A stretch of 44,180 nucleotides of DNA from Gammaproteobacteria bacterium (GTDB lineage: Bacteria > Pseudomonadota > Gammaproteobacteria > GCA-001735895). Made by a program: the position numbers and the translations under genes. The notes under the pieces were generated by a model. It was not told where the DNA came from and searched no databases. It was given only the letters and a program-made list of their open reading frames with translations. Location of the stretch: the NCBI GenBank assembly GCA_024763505.1, contig JANTFI010000009.1, positions 1-44,180 of the forward strand, in the 5' to 3' direction. Each line of letters starts with the position of its first letter. Position 1 is the stretch's first letter. Below are positions 1 through 6,912 of the stretch, piece by piece.

Positions 1-1009
1 GGAAAGATGCATCAAATTTCCTGACACATAACACAAATGAATCAGGGGCTACTACAGACTGAAAACCTGTTAAAGAAATTGTGGCCGCATTTAAATCAGT
101 ATTTGTTGCTGCATCAGAGTTCCCCGGTCTCCACATGGCCTGGCCTAATATGGCACCAGCACAGCTAGTATTTCTAATTTCAGCCTGAAGTCGAGCATTG
201 GTAAAACCAGTAATTTCAATACTGAAATGGGCATTTAATGCAACATTAATAACTCCCGGATCAGTGATAGACAACGATGCGATCTCTGTATGTGTTGTAG
301 AATTTATGGTAATACTCGAACTGGCTGTAGTTCCCAGAACACCACTCGTCTTTACATCATCTATTTCACAGGTTACAGCACCCGTTGAATCGATGGTTCG
401 AATCGATTGGCCGGCAGGGCAAATTCCTGAAACCCTGGACTGAACAGTTGATGAATCCACATTAATAGTTACATCACCCGTTGCACCCCCACCCGTCAGA
501 CCCGTGCCTGCAGTTACGCCTGTGATATCACCACTTGAAACTGTATCTTCATCCGCGGCACAAACCCAGTTGCTGCCATCAAATTTTGCCACCTGGTCAG
601 GACTACAGCTTAAACTAGTTAATGTATCTGTATTGGTGTCTGTGTCGATATCTTCAGCACAGGCCCACGATGCCCCATTAAATTTGGCTACCTGATCAGG
701 GCTACAGCTTAACCCTGCGAGGGTATCTGTGCTTCCTGAATCATCAACTTCACAGGTCACAGTTCCATCAGTTGCAACGGCTCGTATTGATTGGCCAGCA
801 GGACATCCCGTGTCAAGATTCTGAGTTTGGGATTCGATAACTCCAGTACGAGAATTATTATCATTCACCGCATCCTTGATTTCATTCATCTGTGTCTCAG
901 TTAGCACAGTGCCATCACTAAAAGTATTCGTTACCTCTCCGCCCTGTGCCCCAGATACCACCAACATGGCCGTAGTAAAAATTGTTAAGATAATTTGATT
1001 TTTTTTCAT
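1..1009 (-). CDS. Secreted repeat-containing fibre-like protein (3' end outside window)
   Basis: The reading frame opens at ATG 1009 behind a GGGAGCTGAC ribosome site and stays open to the left edge, so the C-terminus is missing. A short Lys-rich N-terminus and hydrophobic run (KKNQIILTIFTTAMLVVSG) look like a signal peptide. After about residue 70 come two copies of a module reading CPAGQSIR...V/I-DD, two copies of DTL..LSCSPDQVAKF.G..W.CA.D, and a GTGLTGGG..GDVT.NVD stretch typical of trimeric tail-fibre or adhesin-like stalks. The last visible part is Ser/Thr/Asn-rich beta-type sequence resembling a C1q/TNF-like head, which is only a guess. It lies 37 bp downstream of the lipoprotein gene on the same strand, so the two may be co-transcribed. 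Base composition is visibly more AT-rich than the window average. It is probably a surface protein; its ligand is unknown. Confidence 0.7.
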   Translation of the reverse strand, partial: MKKNQIILTIFTTAMLVVSGAQGGEVTNTFSDGTVLTETQMNEIKDAVNDNNSRTGVIESQTQNLDTGCPAGQSIRAVATDGTVTCEVDDSGSTDTLAGLSCSPDQVAKFNGASWACAEDIDTDTNTDTLTSLSCSPDQVAKFDGSNWVCAADEDTVSSGDITGVTAGTGLTGGGATGDVTINVDSSTVQSRVSGICPAGQSIRTIDSTGAVTCEIDDVKTSGVLGTTASSSITINSTTHTEIASLSITDPGVINVALNAHFSIEITGFTNARLQAEIRNTSCAGAILGQAMWRPGNSDAATNTDLNAATISLTGFQSVVAPDSFVLCVRKFDASF

Positions 1010-1046
1010 GTCAGCTCCCGTGAAATATATCCTGTTCCAGTAATTG

Positions 1047-1628
1047 TTAAGACCCTAATTCGCATTGACCAAGCTGGGTGGTTCCTATTTTACAAAGCGC
1101 CACAACCGGACTTGTTTTGGAGTTCACGTCCAGTTCAGCGATATTGCTAAGGCCATCGCCATCCGCATCAAAGGCAGTCGTGTCATAATTGCTATCGGAA
1201 AATCCGATCAGATTCGTGCCTGTCGTGATTGTAAATGTTTTTTCTGCACGGGCGATTTCCAGCGGCCCATAGGGGGCAAGATCGTAAGTAAACAGAATAG
1301 TGAATGTCGTACTGCCGGCTGGAATATTCGTCACAGTGGCGCTGGCCGTGGTACCAGCAATCGTCATCGGTTGTGGAGTACCACCATTTACCGAGATGGT
1401 CGCGGTCAGGGTGCCTGCTCCCTGACTCAGAATAGTGCCAAAAATAGAATCAGGTAATTGAAACGACATGTTAACGTCAAGCCCTGAGGGGGCGGTATCT
1501 GATGATTTGCTATTACCACCACATCCAGACAATACAAATGCAGCGATCAACAAAAGTACAAAAGTGGGATTAATTGAATTGAGGATTTTTTTGTTAACTA
1601 AGCAAAACATTTCGCTAAACCATTCCAT
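1047..1628 (-). CDS. Lipoprotein with calcium-loop (thrombospondin type 3-like) motif
   Basis: A 193-residue protein with an N-terminal hydrophobic segment ending in a lipobox (VLSG-Cys36), so it should be lipidated and exported. The mature part starts GGNSKSSD, a flexible linker, then beta-rich sequence. Near the C-terminus DADGDGLSNIAELD is a calcium-binding DxDxDG loop of the thrombospondin type 3 / dockerin-like kind. Two cysteines (CKIGTTQLGQC) close the C-terminus. The start at 1628 has no strong ribosome site; Met7 (MFCLVNKK) would also leave a good lipoprotein signal. It sits just upstream of the fibre-like gene, and a paired role at the cell surface is possible. No specific family was recognised beyond the motif. 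Confidence 0.7.
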   Translation of the reverse strand: MEWFSEMFCLVNKKILNSINPTFVLLLIAAFVLSGCGGNSKSSDTAPSGLDVNMSFQLPDSIFGTILSQGAGTLTATISVNGGTPQPMTIAGTTASATVTNIPAGSTTFTILFTYDLAPYGPLEIARAEKTFTITTGTNLIGFSDSNYDTTAFDADGDGLSNIAELDVNSKTSPVVALCKIGTTQLGQCELGS

Positions 1629-1855
1629 AATCAGCTTTAATTCAACATACCACTATAGTCCGTTCAAGCAAAGCTGAATCCTCTTCCTGCTAAAATTAAT
1701 CAATGCATGCATGCGAAAGCTGTCAAGTCATGCTTCTCGCCAAACTGGATAAAGTTTGCATTTCAATGTCTAAACAGGCGAACGTCTGGTTCTGGGCAGG
1801 CCCTCAACTTCGTGCCGGTTTATTAAATGAGATTTAATAAGAATATGACCCAGCG

Positions 1856-2353
1856 TTATGAATTGCCAACAACCTTACTGCGCCGTTCCAGCAACACCAC
1901 ATCGCGCCAGCGCCCGTCGGGCATTTGCGCCGGCCTTTCGCGTGTACCAACAATGCGAAAGCCGTTTTTCTGGTGCAGCTTCAGGCTGGCTGAATTCTCG
2001 GGGAAGATGCCGGCAGTCAGCGTCCAGTATCCGTGTTTCTCAGAGCATTCGATCAACGCCTGCATCAGGGCCTGGCCGATGCCTTTTCCCTGCGCTTCAT
2101 TGGCGACATAGATGCTGATTTCGGCCAGCCCGTGAAAAAACGTATGGCCCGCCGAACCGGTTAACGCGGCCCAGCCGACGACTGTTTTTTCATCGGTGGC
2201 GACGAGGCGGCAATCGTCCAGTTTTGACCGATTCCATTCTTCCCATTCGGGAGCGTGCGCTTGAAACGTGGCATCACCGTAATCGATGCCTTGCTGGAAA
2301 ATCGCTTTGAGCGTGGGGTAATCGTCGGTTTCAAACGCGCGAATCGTCAGCAT
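1856..2353 (-). CDS. GNAT N-acetyltransferase, phosphinothricin acetyltransferase-like
   Basis: A 165-residue GNAT enzyme expected to move an acetyl group from acetyl-CoA to an amine. The order of elements matches the Pat/Bar/YncA branch: IRAFETDDYPTLKAIF at the start, the AEISIYV strand, the acetyl-CoA loop EAQGKGIGQALM (Q/RxxGxG/A) and the terminal NSASLKLHQKNGFRIVGT. Length is normal. ATG 2353 was preferred to GTG 2356; the start is 6 bp after the phnA-like stop, so the two genes are probably coupled. The amine substrate (methionine sulfoximine, phosphinothricin or another amino acid analogue) cannot be told from sequence. Confidence 0.85.
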   Translation of the reverse strand: MLTIRAFETDDYPTLKAIFQQGIDYGDATFQAHAPEWEEWNRSKLDDCRLVATDEKTVVGWAALTGSAGHTFFHGLAEISIYVANEAQGKGIGQALMQALIECSEKHGYWTLTAGIFPENSASLKLHQKNGFRIVGTRERPAQMPDGRWRDVVLLERRSKVVGNS

Positions 2354-2359
2354 CACTCA

Positions 2360-2941
2360 TCAATTCGATTTTTTGACGAACTGGGTCAGGATGACGATTT
2401 GCTGGCCATTGACCTTGCCTTCGATGTGCTCCGGGTTATCGGCCACCAGCGAGATATTGCGCACGGCGGTGCCGCGTTTGGCGGTGAAGTTCGCACCCTT
2501 GACGTTCAAATCCTTGATCAGTGTAACGGTGTCGCCAGCCTGCAAGACATTGCCATTGCTGTCCTTGTGTACGACCGCGTCAGCCGATTCCTCGTCGCCA
2601 GCGGCTTTGGCCCAGGCCAGTGTGTCATCGTCGAGATACAGCATGTCGAGTAAATCCTGTGGCCAACCTTCTGCGCTCAGACGCGTCAGCATGCGCCACG
2701 CCATCACTTGCACGGCTGGTGTCTGGCTCCACATGCTGTCGTTGAGGCAGCGCCAGTGGTGTACATCGACCTCGTCCGGATTTTCAATCTGTTCGCGGCA
2801 GGTATTGCAAAGCATCAGGCTGTGGTCGGCATCATCAACGGAAACCGGCGGAATCGCGTAGATGCCCAGTTGTTCGGTGGCTTTGCAGAGTTCGCAACAG
2901 GATCCGCTGCGCTCATGGAGTTGCTGTTCGAGTGTTTTCAT
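2360..2941 (-). CDS. PhnA/YjdM-family zinc-ribbon protein
   Basis: A 193-residue protein. The frame stays open 5' to 3085, but the extra part overlaps the next gene and is low quality, while ATG 2941 begins the family start MKTLEQQLHERSG. The N-terminal half carries zinc-ribbon cysteines (CCELC ... CNTC). The C-terminal half (VVHKDSNGNVLQAGDTVTLIKDL..KG) is the PhnA/YjdM domain, an SH3-like barrel. E. coli YjdM is about 110 residues; this is the longer proteobacterial form. Despite the name, YjdM is not established as an enzyme of phosphonate breakdown. The neighbouring GNAT gene overlaps in transcription unit, and a PhnD-like protein is encoded 0.5 kb away on the other strand, which may be coincidence. 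Confidence 0.88.
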   Translation of the reverse strand: MKTLEQQLHERSGSCCELCKATEQLGIYAIPPVSVDDADHSLMLCNTCREQIENPDEVDVHHWRCLNDSMWSQTPAVQVMAWRMLTRLSAEGWPQDLLDMLYLDDDTLAWAKAAGDEESADAVVHKDSNGNVLQAGDTVTLIKDLNVKGANFTAKRGTAVRNISLVADNPEHIEGKVNGQQIVILTQFVKKSN

Positions 2942-2990
2942 GTCGGGCCAAGCACAAGAGTCGGGACAAGCGGGGATTCTACCACTCGAA

Positions 2991-3167
2991 TCAGTCTGCA
3001 TCACTGCGTCTGGCAAACCAGGCCACAATCCACAGCGCCAGTGCAATGACGCAGGCAAAGCTGGTAATAGGCAAGACATAGGCATAGAAACGGGAAGGGC
3101 TATCCATGTCGGAGAAATAAAAGGCCGGCAGCCCGATCAGCAGAATGAAAAACAATTTGATCGCCAT
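2991..3167 (-). CDS. Small two-helix membrane protein
   Basis: A 58-residue protein from ATG 3167, which has a good GGAGAA ribosome site 6 bases upstream; the frame extends to 3251 but that part looks non-coding. Two hydrophobic stretches (IKLFFILLIGLPAFYF and YVLPITSFACVIALALWIVAWF) are separated by a short polar loop, and the C-terminus is FARRSDAD. Such a hairpin should sit in the inner membrane with Arg-rich ends in the cytoplasm. No family was recognised and no function is proposed. It is upstream of the phnA-like gene on the same strand with a 49-bp gap. Confidence 0.6.
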   Translation of the reverse strand: MAIKLFFILLIGLPAFYFSDMDSPSRFYAYVLPITSFACVIALALWIVAWFARRSDAD

Positions 3168-3298
3168 GTTGGTTCTCCGCAGCTTGCAATCTTTGCAGTG
3201 TAGCGCCTTGCGGGCAGTAAAAGCGAGGGCCGGATGGTCACTTCGCCACATCGAATGCCTTTGAACAGAATACCCACGGTTTACTGGCTGTTGCAGGC

Positions 3299-3329
3299 TT
3301 GAACCGGGAAGGTCAACTTCTGCTATGAT
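3299..3329 (+). promoter_or_regulatory. Extended -10 sigma-70 promoter for the leader RNA / phnD-like operon
   Basis: TGCTATGAT at 3321-3329 is an extended -10 element (TGn plus TATGAT). TTGAAC at 3299-3304 is a possible -35 with a long 19-bp spacer, which an extended -10 tolerates. Transcription would begin near 3336, at the first base of the structured leader described next. Confidence 0.55.
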
Positions 3330-3335
3330 TATTGC

Positions 3336-3410
3336 GACGCCGGGAGGGTGTCCCGGAAAAGGCAGTTTGCGGCCGGACCCGGTCTGGCCGATGGTTTCCG
3401 GGCGTTTTTT
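3336..3410 (+). ncRNA. Candidate cis-regulatory leader RNA with attenuator terminator
   Basis: Three helices can be drawn by eye. Helix A: CCGGGA 3340-3345 with TCCCGG 3351-3356. Helix B: 3371-3378 with 3382-3389 (8 pairs, one G-U, 3-base loop). Helix C: CCCGGAAA 3352-3359 with TTTCCGGG 3395-3402, followed by CG and six T, i.e. an intrinsic terminator enclosing helix B. A and C share bases 3352-3356, so they exclude each other, as expected for an attenuator or riboswitch expression platform. The gene start lies 70-90 bases downstream. It matches no riboswitch class I can recall (GEMM, cobalamin, ykkC types, TPP and fluoride were considered). A free-standing small RNA ending at this terminator is the alternative. 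Confidence 0.5.
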
Positions 3411-3479
3411 ATCCAGCGCATTTCGGGTCGAGCCATAAAAAATTAAAAAGAATATCCCTTTTATTCGCTGTCGGGTGCT

Positions 3480-4379
3480 GTGTTTTCTGTGTTTTCTGTG
3501 TTACGTGTTTTACTTGCCATAGTAGGGCTTTCCGGTGCGCCGGTATTTGTGGCGGTCGCTCAGTCAACTGTGGTCGATGGCGCGTCGGATGCGGACAACG
3601 ACGGCAAGGTCGTGTATAGCTGGAGCGTGGTCCCCCAGTTTTCGCCCACCCGTGTCCATCAGGACTGGCGGCCTTTTCTCGACGAGCTGGAACAGCGCAC
3701 AGGCTTGTCTTTCGAACTCAAACCGGCTGATACTTTCAATTATTTTGAAAGCGGCATCCGCCAGCGCCGTTTCGATTTCTTATATGGCAATCCTTATCAA
3801 ACCCTGCTGGCCTACGAGCAAGGCGATTACACGCCACTGGTGCGGGATGAGCAACGGCGTCTGACCGGTATTCTGGTGGTCAGAAAGGATAGTCCGGTGC
3901 AGCATGTCAGCGATCTGGATGGTGCCCGCATCGCGTTTGCCGCACCCAATGCCTTTGCCGTATCTCTGTATATGCGCGCGTTACTGAAAGAAAAATTCGG
4001 CATCTCCTATATCGCCGACTACGTCGGTTCTCACAGTAATGCCTATCGAAAGGTTTTGCTGGGCCGTGATATGGCTTCCGGCGGGGTTTATCGCACGCTT
4101 AATTGGGAGCGCCTTGAAGTGATCGAAAACCTGCGAGTGATTTATGAAGCGCCGAGTACCATAACCCATGCGATTTCTGCACTCATCAGCTTGCCGCAAT
4201 CGGTGCGAGACCGGGTGACCCGGGCGATTCTGGAAATGGCCAGGACTGAACAGGGTCGAAAGCTGTTGACGCCGGTTTTCTTGCCGCAACCGATCGAAGC
4301 CGATTTCGAGCGGGATTATGCGCCGCTGAAACAACTCAAGCTGGATGACTACGTGGTCTGGGAGGAGCAATCACCATGA
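3480..4379 (+). CDS. PhnD-like periplasmic substrate-binding protein
   Basis: Up to 299 residues, a phosphate/phosphonate-type binding protein (PhnD superfamily, PF12974-like). The signal peptide VLRVLLAIVGLSGAPVFVAVA is followed by AQS, a likely cleavage point. Family landmarks: YSWSVVPQFSPTRVHQDWRPFLDELEQ, the FDFLYGNPYQ segment, GILVVRKDSPV.HVSDLDGARIAF, then the second lobe ending in a helical tail. No ATG is available: GTG 3480, 3489 or 3498 could each start, the last giving the most compact signal peptide. No ABC permease or ATPase accompanies it; instead it overlaps the next gene (GGDEF-EAL) by ATGA. It therefore probably acts as the ligand-sensing partner of that membrane signalling protein rather than in uptake. 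The ligand is unknown. Confidence 0.85.
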   Translation: MFSVFSVLRVLLAIVGLSGAPVFVAVAQSTVVDGASDADNDGKVVYSWSVVPQFSPTRVHQDWRPFLDELEQRTGLSFELKPADTFNYFESGIRQRRFDFLYGNPYQTLLAYEQGDYTPLVRDEQRRLTGILVVRKDSPVQHVSDLDGARIAFAAPNAFAVSLYMRALLKEKFGISYIADYVGSHSNAYRKVLLGRDMASGGVYRTLNWERLEVIENLRVIYEAPSTITHAISALISLPQSVRDRVTRAILEMARTEQGRKLLTPVFLPQPIEADFERDYAPLKQLKLDDYVVWEEQSP

Positions 4380-6850
4380 CCCGTTTCTGGCGAAACCTGC
4401 CCTTGCACCTGCAAATCGCGCTGGCCAGCTCGGTGATTTTGATGATCACCCTGTTGCTGACCACACTCTGGAATGTACGCGAGCAACAGCAGCAGTTACT
4501 CGAAAACAATGCCCGTCAGGCGATAGGTTTGGCGCGCACGGCGGCACTGGCTTCGCGCTATCTGGTGATTGCCGACAAGCTCGATGAACTCGAGGAATTG
4601 ATGCTACGGTTGGCACATTATCCTGATTTGCGCGAGTTGGCCGCTCTCGATGATCAAGGGCAGATTTTGACCGATATCCATGCCAGCGAGGGCGAGCCGA
4701 AAGTCAGTTATCAGTACACTCGTTACGTACTACCGATGGATGAGCAGGCAGACCCGCAACCGGTCCAGCAGGTTGGTGATAACACCCTGACGATCTGGTA
4801 TCCGATCAAAACCTCATCGCTGCTCGGCTGGATAAAACTGGAGCAGGATTTATCCGGCACCCGCCATTTGTTAAAAACGATTCTGCTGGATAATCTGCAA
4901 GCCTCGGCGCTGGCACTGGCCATCGATCTGCTGGTGCTGCTGGGAATTCTGTATCTGCCCGGCAAGCATTTTCGCCGTGCCGTGAAATTTGCCCAGCGTC
5001 TGGTCGATGACCCGGGCCAGCAACTCGAGCGCAGCGGTGCTTCGAGAGAAGTCGGGCAATTGATCGATGCGCTGAATGATACCTCGAGTCGCTTGTATCA
5101 GCAGCGGCAGAATCTGGAACAACTGAATACCGAACTGGAACATCGCGTTGAAACCCGAACCCGGGCGCTGGTCAAGAGTCGAGAAAGCGAAGTGTTGCTG
5201 CATCAGGCCATCACCCAGAGCCGGGTCGGTGTCGCGATGCTGGAACATGACTTTACGGTGATGGAATCCAATCCGTCCCTGCTGGCGATGAGTGGCTACG
5301 AACTGGATCAGTTGAAGGGCCGGGACGGGCTGGCCACTGTCTGGTCTGAAAAGAACCCGTCGCATCTGCTGCAAGACGTGAAGAAACTGTTGCTTCACGG
5401 TGAAACCTGGAATGGTGAAGTGTTGGCGCAGAATAAAAGTGGTGAGCGCTTCTGGGTACAACTGGGAATCACGCCGGTGACAAATTCGCGCGGAGAAACC
5501 AGTTACCTGTTGAGCATGGACGATATCTCCGACCGCAAGGCCTATGAGCAGGAATTGATCCATCAGGCCAATTATGACGGCTTGACCGGCTTGCCCAACC
5601 GGATGCTGGGCATGGATCGTTTGAAGCAATCACTGCAACAGGATCGCCGCAAAAATCGTAAAACCGTGTTACTGTATATTGATCTGGACCGATTCAAGCA
5701 AGTCAATGATACGCTGGGTCATCATGTCGGTGATTTGCTGTTGATTGAAACCGCCGGTCGATTGACCGCTTGCGTGCGAGATTACGACACGGTCGCGCGG
5801 CTCAGTGGTGATGAATTCATGGTGGTGTTAAGTGGAATTGTTGATGCCGTCACGGTGGAATCGATCGCTGAAAAAATTCTGGAATCGATTGCCTGTCCAT
5901 TCAAGATTGAAGAAAAGGATTTGCATATTCGGGCCAGTATCGGTATCGCGGTGTTCCCGGACGACAGCATGGATGCCGATGAGTTATTGCGTTACGCCGA
6001 TACCGCCATGTATCAGGCCAAACAACTTGGTCGCAACCGCTTCAAATACTATACCCAGTCGATGAATGAAGAAGCCCTTCAGCGCTTGCGTATCGATACC
6101 GCCATGCACTACGCGCTCGAAAACAAGGAGTTGACCATGGTGCTGCAACCCATTGTTAATAATAATAGTGCCATAGTGAGCGGGGCAGAAGCGCTGATGC
6201 GCTGGCAGTCTGAAAAACTGGGCATGGTTCGGCCGGATATTTTTATTCCGATCGCCGAAGAAAATGGTTTGATCGTAGCGATGGGGGAATGGATTCTGTA
6301 CCGCGCCTGCCAGACCGCAGCGACTATGGAGGGTGACTTTTTTATCACGGTCAATGTAGCGACGGCACAATTTCGAAAGCCTGGTTTTGTCCAGGTGGTG
6401 CAGGATGCGCTGGTCGATAGCGGATTGACTCCGTCCCGATTGCATCTGGAAATTACCGAAAACGTGTTGATGGAAAATACCGATGAAATCGAGCAAACCA
6501 TCCGGGGTATCGTCGAGCTGGGCGTGGAGCTGGTCATCGATGATTTCGGCACCGGCTATTCATCGCTTTCATACCTGACCCAGTTCCCCTGTACGGTGCT
6601 GAAGATCGACCGATGCTTTGTGCTCGACATGATGTCGAGCAAGCAGAGTGCCGGACTGGTTGAAGCGATTATCCAGATGGGACATTCGCTGAAGTTGAAA
6701 ATAATTGCCGAGGGCGTGGAGGATTTACCGCAACTGGAAAAAATACAGCAACTCGGCAGTGATTATATTCAGGGATATTATTTTTCTCCGCCGTTGACGG
6801 TCGAAGCCTTTTCTCAGTGGATGAGTGAACACCCGCATTCGCTGGCTTGA
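4376..6850 (+). CDS. Membrane PAS-GGDEF-EAL c-di-GMP signalling protein
   Basis: 824 residues. A first membrane helix (about 12-32), a periplasmic domain of about 140 residues and a second helix (about 180-197) are followed by a HAMP-like/coiled-coil linker, a PAS domain (about 270-385), GGDEF (about 405-560) and EAL (about 575-820). The cyclase signature is SGDEF (477-481), a variant found in active and inactive enzymes, with an RxxD inhibitory site RDYD at 468-471. The phosphodiesterase part keeps EAL (605-607), LEITEN, IDDFGTGYSS (722 onwards), KIDR and AEGVED, so c-di-GMP hydrolysis looks intact; the net activity cannot be predicted. Translation is coupled to the PhnD-like gene, whose periplasmic product could dock on the 140-residue sensor loop. 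Confidence 0.93.
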   Translation: MTRFWRNLPLHLQIALASSVILMITLLLTTLWNVREQQQQLLENNARQAIGLARTAALASRYLVIADKLDELEELMLRLAHYPDLRELAALDDQGQILTDIHASEGEPKVSYQYTRYVLPMDEQADPQPVQQVGDNTLTIWYPIKTSSLLGWIKLEQDLSGTRHLLKTILLDNLQASALALAIDLLVLLGILYLPGKHFRRAVKFAQRLVDDPGQQLERSGASREVGQLIDALNDTSSRLYQQRQNLEQLNTELEHRVETRTRALVKSRESEVLLHQAITQSRVGVAMLEHDFTVMESNPSLLAMSGYELDQLKGRDGLATVWSEKNPSHLLQDVKKLLLHGETWNGEVLAQNKSGERFWVQLGITPVTNSRGETSYLLSMDDISDRKAYEQELIHQANYDGLTGLPNRMLGMDRLKQSLQQDRRKNRKTVLLYIDLDRFKQVNDTLGHHVGDLLLIETAGRLTACVRDYDTVARLSGDEFMVVLSGIVDAVTVESIAEKILESIACPFKIEEKDLHIRASIGIAVFPDDSMDADELLRYADTAMYQAKQLGRNRFKYYTQSMNEEALQRLRIDTAMHYALENKELTMVLQPIVNNNSAIVSGAEALMRWQSEKLGMVRPDIFIPIAEENGLIVAMGEWILYRACQTAATMEGDFFITVNVATAQFRKPGFVQVVQDALVDSGLTPSRLHLEITENVLMENTDEIEQTIRGIVELGVELVIDDFGTGYSSLSYLTQFPCTVLKIDRCFVLDMMSSKQSAGLVEAIIQMGHSLKLKIIAEGVEDLPQLEKIQQLGSDYIQGYYFSPPLTVEAFSQWMSEHPHSLA

Positions 6851-6912
6851 ATGCGGATGCGTGTTGTACCTGAAAATCGTCGCCTTCGACGATACTGTTT
6901 TCAAGAGTGGTC

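Noticed and set aside
570-725. Direct repeats as a possible CRISPR or mobile repeat
   Set aside because: They are in-frame repeats of a protein module, imperfect at DNA level, only two copies, with no spacers.
2942-3085. Longer N-terminus for the PhnA-like protein
   Set aside because: The extra codons overlap the small membrane gene and give sequence unlike the family; the family start lies at 2941.
3371-3402. ACCCGGTCTGG resembling part of the guanidine-III (ykkC-III) riboswitch
   Set aside because: Only a short string matches; the other conserved parts of that aptamer are absent, and helix B explains the bases.
4871-5629. Minus-strand frame of 252 codons inside the GGDEF-EAL gene
   Set aside because: Antisense to a well supported gene; the composition is typical of a complement frame and no ribosome site or domain is visible.
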